This document shows, one piece after another, positions 9,905 to 19,653 of a stretch of 64,000 nt of DNA (position 1 is its first letter; each line of letters starts with the position of its first letter). Position numbers and translations under genes: made by a program. The notes beneath the pieces were generated by a model. That model did not search any database. It was not told the origin of the DNA and saw only the letters and a program-made list of their open reading frames with translations. The DNA is from Idiomarina zobellii. Its GTDB lineage: Bacteria; Pseudomonadota; Gammaproteobacteria; Enterobacterales; Alteromonadaceae. The DNA lies in assembly GCF_900100855.1 (NCBI RefSeq), contig NZ_FNCB01000001.1:124001-188000 (forward strand), written 5' to 3'.

Positions 9905-11251
9905 ATGCAGCAAGTAGTTAACGTACAACAACCCATCATTAAACCTCGTCGATTCAAGGTCTATCAGCACCGACAGCTTGATAAAATAGAAGCATTGAAC
10001 AAAGTGCCTGCTGATATGCGTTTTGAAATGAAAGTCGTTGCCAACGTACTGCCATTTCGGGTCAATGAATATGTGTTTAACGAGCTTATTGATTGGGAGA
10101 ATGTACCCAACGATCCGCTGTTTCAGCTAACTTTCCCACAAAAAGACATGCTTGAGCCGTCTGCGTTTCAGCGCATGGCTGACTTAATGTCGGGTAAACA
10201 CACAACGAATGAAGTGTTTGACCTGGCAACACAGTTACGTGAGGAAATGAACCCGCACCCGGCCGGACAAATGCAGATGAACGTACCTCACGTGGATGGC
10301 GAGCCATTACCGGGTATGCAGCACAAATACCGTGAGACCGTTCTGTTTTTCCCTGCGCAGGGACAATACTGTCATTCTTACTGTACTTTCTGCTTCCGTT
10401 GGGCACAGTTTGTGGGCAAGGCAACACGGTTTAACTCTAACGACGCCGATCAGCTGCATCGCTACTTGGCACAGCACAAAGAAGTGACAGACTTACTGGT
10501 AACGGGCGGCGACCCAATGGTTATGCGCACCCGTAAGCTAGCGGAGTACCTTGAAGGGCTGCTGAAGCCTGAGTTTGAACACATTAAAACCATTCGTATT
10601 GGCACTAAGTCTCTGACTTTCTGGCCGTATCGTTTTATTACCGACCCGGATGCAGACGAAATGCTGCGTCTACTTGAGCGTCTGGTTGATGGTGGTAAAC
10701 ACGTGTCCATTATGGCGCACCTTAACCATCCAAATGAACTGCGCACTGAGGTGTGTCAGGAAGCCATTCGTCGTTTACGCAGCACTGGCGTGCAAATTCG
10801 CTGTCAGGCGCCTTTACTGCGCCACATTAATGATGATCCGGACGCTTGGGCAAATATGTGGACGAAACAAGTGCAGCTGGGCATGATTCCATACTACATG
10901 TTCGTTGAACGTGACACCGGCGCGAAACGCTACTTTGAAGTACCACTTGAGCGTACTTGGGAAATTTTCCAAAAGGCGTACCAGCAAGTTTCGGGTATTG
11001 CCCGTACTGTTCGTGGGCCATCAATGAGTGCCGGGCCAGGAAAAGTCGAAGTTCAGGGTGTGACGGAAATTGCCGGTGAGAAAGTGTTTGCATTGCGCTT
11101 TATTCAGGGCCGTAATCCTGACTGGGTACAACGCCCATTCTTCGCAAAATATGACCCGGATGCAACATGGCTGCATCATCTTAAGCCGGCGTTTGGGGAA
11201 GAGAAGTTCTTCTTCGAAGATGAGTATGCGAAAATGTCAAAGATGGACTAA
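9905..11251 (+). CDS. KamA-family radical SAM aminomutase, substrate probably not lysine
   Basis: This 448-residue protein belongs to the lysine 2,3-aminomutase family, which uses SAM, a [4Fe-4S] cluster and PLP to move an amino group from C2 to C3. The cluster motif is C156-x3-C160-x2-C163. R165, two residues on, matches the carboxylate-binding arginine of the clostridial enzyme, and K380 in AGPGK matches the PLP lysine. By eye alignment, however, the two aspartates that hold the lysine side-chain amine are replaced by R336 (in YYMFVERDTG) and S373 (in GPSMSAGPGK). It is also longer than EpmB. The chosen ATG at 9905 follows AGAGAGG; an upstream in-frame GTG (9863) lacks such a site. A TATACT at 9807-9812 may be its -10. 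It stands alone between gltA and kdsB. Confidence 0.85.
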   Translation: MQQVVNVQQPIIKPRRFKVYQHRQLDKIEALNKVPADMRFEMKVVANVLPFRVNEYVFNELIDWENVPNDPLFQLTFPQKDMLEPSAFQRMADLMSGKHTTNEVFDLATQLREEMNPHPAGQMQMNVPHVDGEPLPGMQHKYRETVLFFPAQGQYCHSYCTFCFRWAQFVGKATRFNSNDADQLHRYLAQHKEVTDLLVTGGDPMVMRTRKLAEYLEGLLKPEFEHIKTIRIGTKSLTFWPYRFITDPDADEMLRLLERLVDGGKHVSIMAHLNHPNELRTEVCQEAIRRLRSTGVQIRCQAPLLRHINDDPDAWANMWTKQVQLGMIPYYMFVERDTGAKRYFEVPLERTWEIFQKAYQQVSGIARTVRGPSMSAGPGKVEVQGVTEIAGEKVFALRFIQGRNPDWVQRPFFAKYDPDATWLHHLKPAFGEEKFFFEDEYAKMSKMD

Positions 11252-11270
11252 GAGATTCGGCAAGGCCAGC

Positions 11271-12032
11271 TTAGCTGCTGGCCAGTGCTCGCGCCCGCTG
11301 CAAGTCGGCTTCAGTGTCGATACCTGCCGCGGGCGTTTTTATTGCCTCAGCGACATGAATACGCTCGCCATGCCAAAGTACGCGTAACTGCTCTAACGAC
11401 TCAATATGCTCAAGTGGGCTGCTTTCCCAGGTAATGTAGTCCAATACAAAACCCGCACGATACGCATAAATACCAATGTGACGTTGATAACTCTCAATAA
11501 CCGCCGGCTGTAATGGCTGATCTTTCGCAAATTCATCGCGGTTCCACGGTATAGCTGCACGGCTGAAATACAATGCATAACCTCTGCTATCAGTAACCAC
11601 TTTGACTGCATTGGGGTTAAATACGTCCTCTGCATCTTCAATGGGCACAGACAGAGTCGCCATGGGTGCTGCCGTCTGATTAGCCAGGTTATCCGCAACC
11701 TGACGGATAATTTCAGGTGGAATAAAAGGTTCGTCGCCCTGCACATTGACGACCACTTCGGACGTTTCAATATTGAGCTTACTTATTACTTCCGCCAAGC
11801 GCTCAGTACCAGAGTTATGACCCGGCGAGGTCATTAATACCTGACCATCAAAGGCTTTTACCGCGCTTTCTATTCTGCTGTCATCAGTCGCAACGATAAC
11901 CCGCCCTGCACCACTTTCCTGCGCACGTTCGTACACATGCTGAACCATGGGCTTGCCGCCAATGTCAGCTAAAGGTTTACCGGGTAAACGACTCGAACCA
12001 TAGCGAGCAGGAATGACAACGGTAAAACTCAT
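11271..12032 (-). CDS. kdsB: 3-deoxy-manno-octulosonate cytidylyltransferase
   Basis: This 253-residue enzyme activates Kdo with CTP to give CMP-Kdo for the inner core of lipopolysaccharide. The nucleotide-binding start [15 protein letters not shown] and the [11 protein letters not shown] and YAYRAGFV blocks are classical KdsB signatures. Its ATG overlaps the ycaR stop by 4 nt, so it is the last gene of a coupled msbA-lpxK-ycaR-kdsB operon. The stop codon lies within a GGCCAGC/GCTGGCC hairpin that it shares with the tail region of the convergent aminomutase gene. Confidence 0.97.
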   Translation of the reverse strand: MSFTVVIPARYGSSRLPGKPLADIGGKPMVQHVYERAQESGAGRVIVATDDSRIESAVKAFDGQVLMTSPGHNSGTERLAEVISKLNIETSEVVVNVQGDEPFIPPEIIRQVADNLANQTAAPMATLSVPIEDAEDVFNPNAVKVVTDSRGYALYFSRAAIPWNRDEFAKDQPLQPAVIESYQRHIGIYAYRAGFVLDYITWESSPLEHIESLEQLRVLWHGERIHVAEAIKTPAAGIDTEADLQRARALASS

Positions 12033-12226
12033 GAAGGAACCTTTTCTAACTCTTCACTGCTGATTTCCCGGGCTTTATCGGCAATCAGAACAGGAATACC
12101 TTCACTGATAGGATAGGCAAGTTGTTCACCACGACAAACCAGTTCGTCTTTCTCTGCATAATGAACCAGCTTTCCCTTACACTTAGGGCACGCCAAAATG
12201 TTTAACGTCTTAGCTTCAATGGGCAT
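12029..12226 (-). CDS. ycaR: Trm112-family small protein (YcaR)
   Basis: A 65-residue protein of the Trm112/UPF0434 family. It shows a zinc-ribbon-like pair CPKCKGKL near residues 13-20 and the ending ISEGIPVLI that is typical of YcaR. E. coli has the same gene between lpxK and kdsB. Homologues serve as stabilising partners of methyltransferases, but the bacterial role here is not established. It overlaps lpxK by 11 nt and kdsB by 4 nt, showing tight coupling. Confidence 0.93.
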   Translation of the reverse strand: MPIEAKTLNILACPKCKGKLVHYAEKDELVCRGEQLAYPISEGIPVLIADKAREISSEELEKVPS

Positions 12227-13202
12227 TTTGTTTCCTTTCCAGTTCTTTCAGTAACTGCTCTTTCAAAGAGTCAGGCAGTTTGGTCGCTATTGGCTGATAA
12301 TACCAATTTCCCCGAGCAAATGACTGACATTTGCCAGCGTCTTTCTCGGTCATTAATATCGGTAAATCTGTCAGGTTATCAAAGTCGCTTTCAACGAACT
12401 CGTGATGATCATTAAAAGGCACGGTCTGCTTTACCTCAAAACCCTGGTCTCTCAGAGAGTTAAAAAATCGTTGAGGGTAACCTATAGCAGCAACTGCGTT
12501 ATAGGCTTGCTCTTTATCCAGTTTGGTTTGTTCATCGTCGTTAACCCGATACCACTGACCGTTCTCAACTTCCGTTACATAGCGGGCAAACGGGTGGCGA
12601 CCATAATTTGATACCACCCACTGAGAGCCTTTAAGTCGCCATGGTCCTTCTCTAAGAGGGCCGGCCGGCAACAGCCATCCGTTCCCCACGCCGCGCTCTG
12701 CATCCAACATAATAAGTTCAATATCACGCTTCAGTGCATAATGCTGGAGACCATCGTCAGAAATAATAATATCAACATCAGGGTGCTGTTCGGCCATATA
12801 CTTAGCCGCTTCAACGCGCTTCGGAGATATAATCACAGGGCAGTCGGTTCGTTTACGGATAACCAAAGGCTCGTCACCCACCTTCTCTGCATCATCTCCG
12901 ACATTGATAGAGTGTGGGAATGGACCTTTTGCGCCATAGCCCCGGCTAACAATACCGGGTGTCCACCCTTCTTCTTTTAACCACTGACAAAGCGCAATAA
13001 CCATCGGCGTTTTACCGGTACCACCGACACTAATATTCCCCACCACAATAACCGGCACATCTGCTTTATAGCGCCTAAAAGGGCCAATAAAATAAAAACT
13101 GCGGCGCAAATTGGTCAATAACCAGAACAGCAATGACAAAGGCGTGAGCAGTAACAGTAGCGGATGTAAACGTCCTTTATACCACTGCTGCTGTAGCCAC
13201 AT
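12216..13202 (-). CDS. lpxK: Tetraacyldisaccharide 4'-kinase
   Basis: This 328-residue inner-membrane-associated kinase phosphorylates the lipid A disaccharide precursor to give lipid IVA. An N-terminal hydrophobic anchor (about residues 15-32) precedes the P-loop GNISVGGTGKTP. The motif IISDDGLQHYAL holds the catalytic Asp-His region. The start overlaps the msbA stop by one base. Its position between msbA and kdsB fits a lipid A/Kdo synthesis operon. Confidence 0.97.
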   Translation of the reverse strand: MWLQQQWYKGRLHPLLLLLTPLSLLFWLLTNLRRSFYFIGPFRRYKADVPVIVVGNISVGGTGKTPMVIALCQWLKEEGWTPGIVSRGYGAKGPFPHSINVGDDAEKVGDEPLVIRKRTDCPVIISPKRVEAAKYMAEQHPDVDIIISDDGLQHYALKRDIELIMLDAERGVGNGWLLPAGPLREGPWRLKGSQWVVSNYGRHPFARYVTEVENGQWYRVNDDEQTKLDKEQAYNAVAAIGYPQRFFNSLRDQGFEVKQTVPFNDHHEFVESDFDNLTDLPILMTEKDAGKCQSFARGNWYYQPIATKLPDSLKEQLLKELERKQNAH

Positions 13203-14950
13203 TAAGCGCCTCCATGGAACTGCAAGTTATACAGCTGAGAGTACGCGCCTTCCTGGTCGAGAAGTTGTTGGTGAGTACCACGTTCAAGTATTTCACCACT
13301 GTCCATGACCAAAATTTCATCGGCGTTTTCTATGGTCGATAGCCTGTGCGCAATAACAATAGCTGTACGGTTTTGTCGCAATGCGCCTAAGGCTTGCTGA
13401 ATATGGCGCTCAGACTCGGTATCAAGAGCCGAGGTTGCTTCATCCAGAATAAGTATTGGTGCGTCTTGTAAAAGCGCCCGTGCAATTGCAATACGCTGAC
13501 GCTGACCACCAGACAACATAACACCGTTTTCACCCACCATAGTATCCAGACCATTTGGCATGTTGTCGGTAAATTCAGTGACATAAGCTTGCTCAGAAGC
13601 TCTTATTATGTCGTCTTTTGACACCTCTTTTGACGCACCATAAGCAATATTATTAGCGATAGTGTCATTAAATAAGGTGACATGCTGAGACACCAGTGCG
13701 AATTGTCGACGCAGGCATTTCAGTTTGTAGTCATTAATGTTGTGGCCATCAAGCAAAATGCGCCCCTGCTCGACATCGTAAAAACGCGTCAGCAAGTTCG
13801 AAATTGTTGACTTACCACTGCCGGAACGTCCTACTAACGCAATGGTTTTGCCCGGCTCTACGTTAAAACTAACATGCTGTAACGCTAAATCGTCGCCCTG
13901 CTGATAACCGAAGCTGACATCGTCAAATTCAATATGGCCCGCCGCACGGTCAATCACTTTTGAGCCTTTATCAATTTCGATAGGCTCGTCGAGAATAGTA
14001 AATACGCTCGTTGCCGCTGCAATACCGCGCTGGAAATCGCTGTTTACGTTAGTTAGCTGTTTCAGCGGACGTAGCAGCATGATCATAGAGGTTAGCAAGG
14101 TCGTGAATGCACCTGCCGATAACTCACCCAGCATTTCCGGAAAACTGGCTATAACCAGCACCATGGACAAACTGAGTGATGCAATAAATTGAATAACCGA
14201 CGTGCTAATAACCCGTGTGTTCACCAATTTCATGTTTTGGTTACGGGTAGTGTTATTGATTTCTGCGAAGCGCGTCGACTCTTTCTTCTGTCCTTCGTGC
14301 ATCACGACGACTTTGTGGCCGTTGATCATTTGCTCTGCGGTGGTTGTCACATTGCCCATCGCCGTTTGAATACGGCTACTGACTTTACGGAAGCGTTTAG
14401 ACACTACCGCGACAACTTTAGCAATAAGCGGCCCGACAACGAGAAACACCAACGACAACTGCCAGCTTTGATAAAACATCAGCCCTAATAAGCCAATAAC
14501 AAAAGCGCCTTCGCGAACTAACACCAATAAAGCCCGGCTACTGGCTTCAGCGACTTGCTGGGTGTCATAGGTTATCTTAGAAATTAAATCGCCGGTTGAA
14601 TGCTGGTCATGGAAGGCAACAGGCAACTTCATCAGATGGTCGAACAACTGCTGTCGCATTTTAGTGACAACTTTAAAGCCAACCCAATTTAAGAAATAGC
14701 TGGAGGCAAAGTTAAAAAAGCCACGGATAATAAAGAAAAACGGAACAAAAATAGCACCATAGAGAAGAATATCGGAGTTTTGCTCGGTTAACCCGTCATC
14801 GATAAGGGTTTCAATTTGAGAGAAAAATAGAGTATCGACGCCTGCATAACCAATCATGCCGATAACTGCGGCGATAAAAGCGAGCTTATAAGGTTTGATA
14901 TAACCAATTAAACGCTTAAAGGTCGTCTGTTTTTTTTGCTGAGAATCCAT
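13202..14950 (-). CDS. msbA: Lipid A export ATP-binding/permease protein MsbA
   Basis: This 582-residue half-transporter flips lipid A-core across the inner membrane. Residues 1-320 hold six transmembrane helices. The nucleotide-binding domain has Walker A GRSGSGKST, signature LSGGQRQR and Walker B ILILDEATSALD, plus the switch histidine in AIVIAHRLST. Length matches E. coli MsbA (582). It is the first gene of the msbA-lpxK-ycaR-kdsB operon and lies 35 nt after comEC, so comEC may be co-transcribed, the same arrangement as ycaI-msbA in E. coli. Confidence 0.97.
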   Translation of the reverse strand: MDSQQKKQTTFKRLIGYIKPYKLAFIAAVIGMIGYAGVDTLFFSQIETLIDDGLTEQNSDILLYGAIFVPFFFIIRGFFNFASSYFLNWVGFKVVTKMRQQLFDHLMKLPVAFHDQHSTGDLISKITYDTQQVAEASSRALLVLVREGAFVIGLLGLMFYQSWQLSLVFLVVGPLIAKVVAVVSKRFRKVSSRIQTAMGNVTTTAEQMINGHKVVVMHEGQKKESTRFAEINNTTRNQNMKLVNTRVISTSVIQFIASLSLSMVLVIASFPEMLGELSAGAFTTLLTSMIMLLRPLKQLTNVNSDFQRGIAAATSVFTILDEPIEIDKGSKVIDRAAGHIEFDDVSFGYQQGDDLALQHVSFNVEPGKTIALVGRSGSGKSTISNLLTRFYDVEQGRILLDGHNINDYKLKCLRRQFALVSQHVTLFNDTIANNIAYGASKEVSKDDIIRASEQAYVTEFTDNMPNGLDTMVGENGVMLSGGQRQRIAIARALLQDAPILILDEATSALDTESERHIQQALGALRQNRTAIVIAHRLSTIENADEILVMDSGEILERGTHQQLLDQEGAYSQLYNLQFHGGA

Positions 14951-14985
14951 GTAGTCTCATATAAGTCATTAAAACTTTGTGCATT

Positions 14986-17154
14986 CTACCTGTTTTCATG
15001 TGGTAACTCCAAACTCCATGAGTCCCCGTCGCTGATTATTGTTATTTGCCCGACTTCCTGCGTTCCGTACCACGGCGACCCGGTGCGCTCTAGCCGCTGT
15101 ACAGTATAACGGTGCGGGAAATTGTAGCCACGATGTTTACCATAACTAATAACGTAAGCCTTGGCATTTACCGCCTGTAACAAAGGCCAGCTTGTCGAGG
15201 TTTTGCTCCCATGGTGTGGAACAGCAAGTATGGTGGAGTTAAGCACGCCTTTCGACTCAATAGAAGCGAGTAACGACTGCTCTGCCGCCATTTCAATATC
15301 ACCGGGAAACAACATTTGAAAGTCATTCCAGCGTAACTGAACAACACAAGACTCATTATTGCGGCTCAATTGACCACCTTTTGCATAGGACGCTGTCGGC
15401 CAGTAGGTATGCAAAGACATACCGTTCCAGTGAATAACCCGCCCGGACTCACAAGGATTATTCGTTTTAGCGCCTTGCCATTTTATGTTCGGGTAGCGTT
15501 TTGCTAAATACGCTTTACCACCACTGTGATCAATGTCTTTATGACTAATAACGGCAAGCTCCGGCACGAGTCCGTGGTACCTTAAAAAGGGTTCAATAAC
15601 CTGCTCCGCCACACTAAACCCGCTATGGTACGAAACACCTGTATCCATAAGAAGCGCACGGCCATTCCTTTCAACAACGACCGCCTGACTTTGTCCAACA
15701 TCTAACATGTGAACGCGCAGCTGGCCGTCACGACTATTGAGCAATACAAAGGCGGAAAGCGGCAGACACAGAATCAGCAATGCTCGCTGCCAATTGCGGA
15801 CTACTGGAACAATAAAGGCAATAATAAGCGCCCATAAAGCACCGAAACGCGCTTCTCTGGTAACCGCTAGAGCATCGATTGCCAGCCAGTTCGACGGGTG
15901 CGCGCTCAGCTTCTCTAAATACGGCATGACATAAGCCAGCGGCTGTTCCGCAATATGCCATAGCCACTGCGCGTAACTGACACCGTCGAATAGGCTGCAC
16001 ATCGTTGCAATAAGAGACAACGGTAAAATCCAAAAGCTAATAATTGGCAGTATCAGTAAATTGACCAGGGGTGCGAACAGCGAAAACCCACCGAATAAAT
16101 ACACCGACAACGGTGCCATAATAATTAACAGCACCCATTGAATGAACCAAAGTTGTCGGAGGCTGGCAAAACGCCCCTCTTTCGGGCGCCAGCGCCAGGA
16201 ACTGAAAAACAATGCCGTGACGGCACAAATAGACAGCCAGAAGCCAGCATCCTGCCAGGCGAAAAGGTCAACAATAAAAACGCCAAGACAGGTTCTAAGC
16301 AGTAACTGCAGTGGCGTTATTCGAACAGCAACTAACTTGTGGGCCAGAACAATACCTGCGAGCACAAGAGCACGAACCGTCGATATCGCAAAGTCTGCTA
16401 AAAATGCGTAGAAAACAGCGACCGCAATGCCAGCGCAAACGCTCACCAACCTTTTGTTGTAGCGCTCCCGGAAAGCCGGGCTTAGCGGTAAATAACGAAA
16501 AACTAATGACACAAAAAGAAACACAGCGCCAATAACCATACCGATATGCAAGCCGGATATTGCGAGGCTGTGCGCTAACCCTGTTTTTTGCCAAATCTGT
16601 TTGACTTGGTATGGCAAAAGGCTACGTTCGCCAATGGTTAAAGCGGCAATAATACCAGCAAAGCTTAGGTCAGCTTTCTTGATAGTATCGAAAATCTGCT
16701 GGCGAATGCTGGGGCTCCGGTTAAGCAATGTCACGTCTTTTAACGAGCCAACCGCACTTATGCCTTGTCGCTTTAAATAGGCTTTGTAATTAAAGCTACC
16801 ATCGTTACGGTAACTTTTAGGAGCTTTAAAAACCGCAGTTCCGCGTACTGTATCGCCCGCTTTCAAGGCTATACTTTCGTCGTAAGTACCGTCGTAAGTG
16901 TAAAGGTTTAACTGTACCCGAATGCCTTGGTACCAAGACGGAACGAATTCATTCACACGCAAAACCCTGCCCGTAACACGCGTATGGTATTGATAGATTT
17001 GAGGGATTTCGTCGAGTGTTACTTCAATAGAGTATTCTGCGCCCAGATAGCTCTTAGGTAGTGACTGAAACTCTTGCCAATAAAGGTTGGCATTCACCCA
17101 CGAAATACCGCAAAATACAACAATGAGTAGTAACCTGATGGTTTTAGAGTCCAT
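14986..17154 (-). CDS. comEC: ComEC/Rec2-family DNA uptake channel
   Basis: This 722-residue inner-membrane protein is predicted to carry single-stranded DNA into the cytoplasm during natural transformation. It has an N-terminal DUF4131 region with two helices and an OB-like segment, then the competence domain with many helices (about residues 165-470; LAISGLHIGMV is a family motif). A C-terminal metallo-beta-lactamase-like domain follows, with SHKDIDHSGG and VPHHGSKTS, so metal-binding histidines are kept. AGGGAGGGAG precedes the ATG. Full length suggests potential competence, though no other competence genes are in view. Confidence 0.93.
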   Translation of the reverse strand: MDSKTIRLLLIVVFCGISWVNANLYWQEFQSLPKSYLGAEYSIEVTLDEIPQIYQYHTRVTGRVLRVNEFVPSWYQGIRVQLNLYTYDGTYDESIALKAGDTVRGTAVFKAPKSYRNDGSFNYKAYLKRQGISAVGSLKDVTLLNRSPSIRQQIFDTIKKADLSFAGIIAALTIGERSLLPYQVKQIWQKTGLAHSLAISGLHIGMVIGAVFLFVSLVFRYLPLSPAFRERYNKRLVSVCAGIAVAVFYAFLADFAISTVRALVLAGIVLAHKLVAVRITPLQLLLRTCLGVFIVDLFAWQDAGFWLSICAVTALFFSSWRWRPKEGRFASLRQLWFIQWVLLIIMAPLSVYLFGGFSLFAPLVNLLILPIISFWILPLSLIATMCSLFDGVSYAQWLWHIAEQPLAYVMPYLEKLSAHPSNWLAIDALAVTREARFGALWALIIAFIVPVVRNWQRALLILCLPLSAFVLLNSRDGQLRVHMLDVGQSQAVVVERNGRALLMDTGVSYHSGFSVAEQVIEPFLRYHGLVPELAVISHKDIDHSGGKAYLAKRYPNIKWQGAKTNNPCESGRVIHWNGMSLHTYWPTASYAKGGQLSRNNESCVVQLRWNDFQMLFPGDIEMAAEQSLLASIESKGVLNSTILAVPHHGSKTSTSWPLLQAVNAKAYVISYGKHRGYNFPHRYTVQRLERTGSPWYGTQEVGQITIISDGDSWSLELPHENR

Positions 17155-17204
17155 CGCTTGCTCCCTCCCTGGAGCAAATCGAAACAGGTATTAAACATCA
17201 CATT

Positions 17205-17714
17205 ATGGCCAGACGCTTTATTCAACGCTTTATGCCTGACCACCAAAAAGTGCGTGAGTCTAAGGCAATAAGAATATTTGGCAGCCTTTTGCATGATGCA
17301 AATTTATGGCATTTAAACCGGCGTTCAGCCTCTGGGGCGTTCGCTGTTGGCCTTTTTTGTGCGTTTATTCCCGTTCCCTTTCAGATGTTATTAGCCGCAG
17401 CCTTGGCCATTCCTTTCCGGGTTAATCTGCCGCTGTCTGTGGGTCTGGTTTGGGTGTCCAACCCCATTACCATGCCACCCATGTTTTATCTGTGTTATCT
17501 GGTAGGCAATGCCATTCTGGCCGAGCCTCCACAGCCTTTTGCATTTGAGTTAAGCTGGGAGTGGCTGGGACACAGTATTTCCACTATTGGCCCCGCATTT
17601 ATTCTTGGCTGTTTAATTCTGGGAACACTGTCGAGCTTAATTGGCTACGTTGCCATTCGCTTGCTATGGCGCCGCTCTGTGGTTAAAGCATGGCGCAATC
17701 GCCAAAGCGACTAA
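17205..17714 (+). CDS. DUF2062 inner-membrane protein
   Basis: A 169-residue protein of the DUF2062 family. The conserved pattern is visible as FCAFIPVPFQMLLA, FRVNLPLSVGLVWVSNPITMPPMFY and a final hydrophobic segment. Three hydrophobic stretches (about 48-70, 80-105 and 125-150) suggest membrane insertion, and the N-terminus is basic. Its function is unknown; in other bacteria it neighbours comEC as here. It is divergent from comEC by 50 nt, and its stop overlaps the convergent lolE stop by 4 nt. Confidence 0.88.
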   Translation: MARRFIQRFMPDHQKVRESKAIRIFGSLLHDANLWHLNRRSASGAFAVGLFCAFIPVPFQMLLAAALAIPFRVNLPLSVGLVWVSNPITMPPMFYLCYLVGNAILAEPPQPFAFELSWEWLGHSISTIGPAFILGCLILGTLSSLIGYVAIRLLWRRSVVKAWRNRQSD

Positions 17715-18946
17715 CCTCTCTCGTGTAATGCTTTTGCGGGCTCCACTTTCATAGCACGCCAGGCCGGATAAATTGTCGCCAACCAACTCATTACCAGCGC
17801 AACAGCACTCACCAGAACAACATCGCTCCATTGCCACTGCGAGGGTATTTCGCTCACAAAATAAATACCGCCGTCAAGAATGTCGATATGAAACAAAGAC
17901 TCAATAAAGCGCATAATCTCAGGCATAAATTGTCCCAGTAAAATACCAATACCAGCGCCCCAAAGCACGCCGTATAACCCATTCATAATGCCCTGGAACA
18001 TAAAGGCCAGTAACAAAGTCCGGTCTTTCATACCTAACGTTTTCAGCATTGCAATTTGACGACGCTTTTTGGCCACTGTCATAACCAGTGTCGACACAAT
18101 GTTAAAGCACGCAACCGCCATAACCAGTACCAACACGAGATAAACCACTGAGCGAACTAGCTCAATGTCTCTATACAAGTGACCATGGGTACGTGTCCAA
18201 TCATTCAGGTAGACCAATTCAGGCAGTTGGTTACCGATCTCTTGTGCAACTGTCGGCGCTTTGAATACATCATTTAGCGCCAGTCGGACCGACGTCACAC
18301 CATCGGCAATACTAAGTTCATCCATCGCAGTGCTAAGCGATACGTAGGCGTTCAGATGATCAATTTCACCACCAAATTCAAACAGCCCTGTCACTTCTAA
18401 ACGCTTGCGCTTTGGAGACTGAAACCCTCTGGCAGATTTTTCAGGAAACAGAATGGATAACGAATCACCGATCTGTACATTAAGCTTTTCCGCAATTCCT
18501 GCTCCCAGCAAAATGCCACCTTCGGAAGTCCAGCGTTGCCAGTCTTCATCACTAACGTAACTACTGAGGTCAGATACCCTGTTTTCATGACTGGGGTCGA
18601 TACCTTTAAGCTGAATACCGTGAAAGCTAGTATTAGTTTGCACCATAACGGTACTGTTAATACCGGGAGCTGCCGCAACAACATCGGGATGTTCCTTCGC
18701 AATCTTACTGATGAGCTGCCAGTTTTTGAGCTCTCCCTCTACCGCGCTATATTCAACATGCGGAACAACCGACAAAAGCTTGTTCTGAAGAACGCTCTGA
18801 AAGCCATTCATCATTGATAAAGCGGCAATGAGCACCGCACATCCCAGTGCAATACCTGTTGTCGAAGACGCCGAAATAAAGGATAAAAACCCCTTTTTAT
18901 TGCGGCGGCTACGGAACCGTTTTGCCAATAACCAAGCTAAACTCAT
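17711..18946 (-). CDS. lolE: Lipoprotein-releasing ABC transporter permease LolE
   Basis: This 411-residue permease is one of the two membrane subunits of LolCDE, which extracts outer-membrane-destined lipoproteins for transfer to LolA. It shows the FtsX/MacB fold: one N-terminal helix (about 21-47), a large periplasmic domain, and three C-terminal helices (about 270-400). The ATG overlaps the lolD stop by 4 nt. Being the third gene after lolC and lolD supports the E assignment over a second C copy. Confidence 0.93.
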   Translation of the reverse strand: MSLAWLLAKRFRSRRNKKGFLSFISASSTTGIALGCAVLIAALSMMNGFQSVLQNKLLSVVPHVEYSAVEGELKNWQLISKIAKEHPDVVAAAPGINSTVMVQTNTSFHGIQLKGIDPSHENRVSDLSSYVSDEDWQRWTSEGGILLGAGIAEKLNVQIGDSLSILFPEKSARGFQSPKRKRLEVTGLFEFGGEIDHLNAYVSLSTAMDELSIADGVTSVRLALNDVFKAPTVAQEIGNQLPELVYLNDWTRTHGHLYRDIELVRSVVYLVLVLVMAVACFNIVSTLVMTVAKKRRQIAMLKTLGMKDRTLLLAFMFQGIMNGLYGVLWGAGIGILLGQFMPEIMRFIESLFHIDILDGGIYFVSEIPSQWQWSDVVLVSAVALVMSWLATIYPAWRAMKVEPAKALHERG

Positions 18947-19653
18947 TGATGGTTCACCTGTACGTCGTCTCTCAACTGCTTACCATCCAAAGTACCACCA
19001 ACCAATCGCTCCACTCGGTGCAGCTGTTCAGCCAGCGTGTTGTCGTGAGTCACAACGATAAAAGCCGTGCCCTTTTCTTTATTAAGCTCGAGCATTAATT
19101 GGTAAATACTGGCAGCAGCTTCGCCATCAAGATTTCCTGTTGGTTCATCTGCTAATACGATATCCGGGTTGTTCACAAGGGCTCTGGCAATCGCCACCCG
19201 TTGCCTCTCACCACCGGACAGCTGAGCCGGCCGATGAGATAAACGATGCTCTAAGCCAACTCGCTTTAGCAGTGCTTCTGCCGCCTGCTTAGCCGCTTTA
19301 GGATTCTCGCCGGCTATCAGTCTTGGCATAGCCACATTTTCTAATGCTGAAAACTCAGGCAGCAAATGATGAAACTGATACACAAAACCGAGATTACTAT
19401 TGCGCCAGCTTGAAAGCTTGTCTGAAGACCAGGTTGTCATATCCTGACCGTTAAACAACAGACTGCCTTTACTCGGCTTTTCCAAACCTCCGAGGATATG
19501 CAGTAAAGTACTTTTCCCTGAGCCGGAAGCCCCCACAATAGCAACCATTTCCCCGGCAGAAATGGAAAAGTCGACCGACTTTAATACGTCGACCTGGCTT
19601 TCACCGTCCTGGTAAGTTTTACTCAGCTCACTACAATGCAGTAAATCAGTCAT
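18943..19653 (-). CDS. lolD: Lipoprotein-releasing ABC transporter ATPase LolD
   Basis: This 236-residue ATPase powers lipoprotein release by LolCDE. Walker A is [11 protein letters not shown], the Q-loop region reads [16 protein letters not shown], the signature is [10 protein letters not shown] and Walker B is [21 protein letters not shown] is a known LolD-specific stretch. It overlaps lolC by 8 nt at its start and lolE by 4 nt at its end. Confidence 0.97.
   Translation of the reverse strand: MTDLLHCSELSKTYQDGESQVDVLKSVDFSISAGEMVAIVGASGSGKSTLLHILGGLEKPSKGSLLFNGQDMTTWSSDKLSSWRNSNLGFVYQFHHLLPEFSALENVAMPRLIAGENPKAAKQAAEALLKRVGLEHRLSHRPAQLSGGERQRVAIARALVNNPDIVLADEPTGNLDGEAAASIYQLMLELNKEKGTAFIVVTHDNTLAEQLHRVERLVGGTLDGKQLRDDVQVNHQ

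Noticed and set aside
11264-11283. GGCCAGC/GCTGGCC hairpin between the aminomutase gene and kdsB
   Set aside because: No T tract on either side, and it overlaps the kdsB stop; not called as a terminator.
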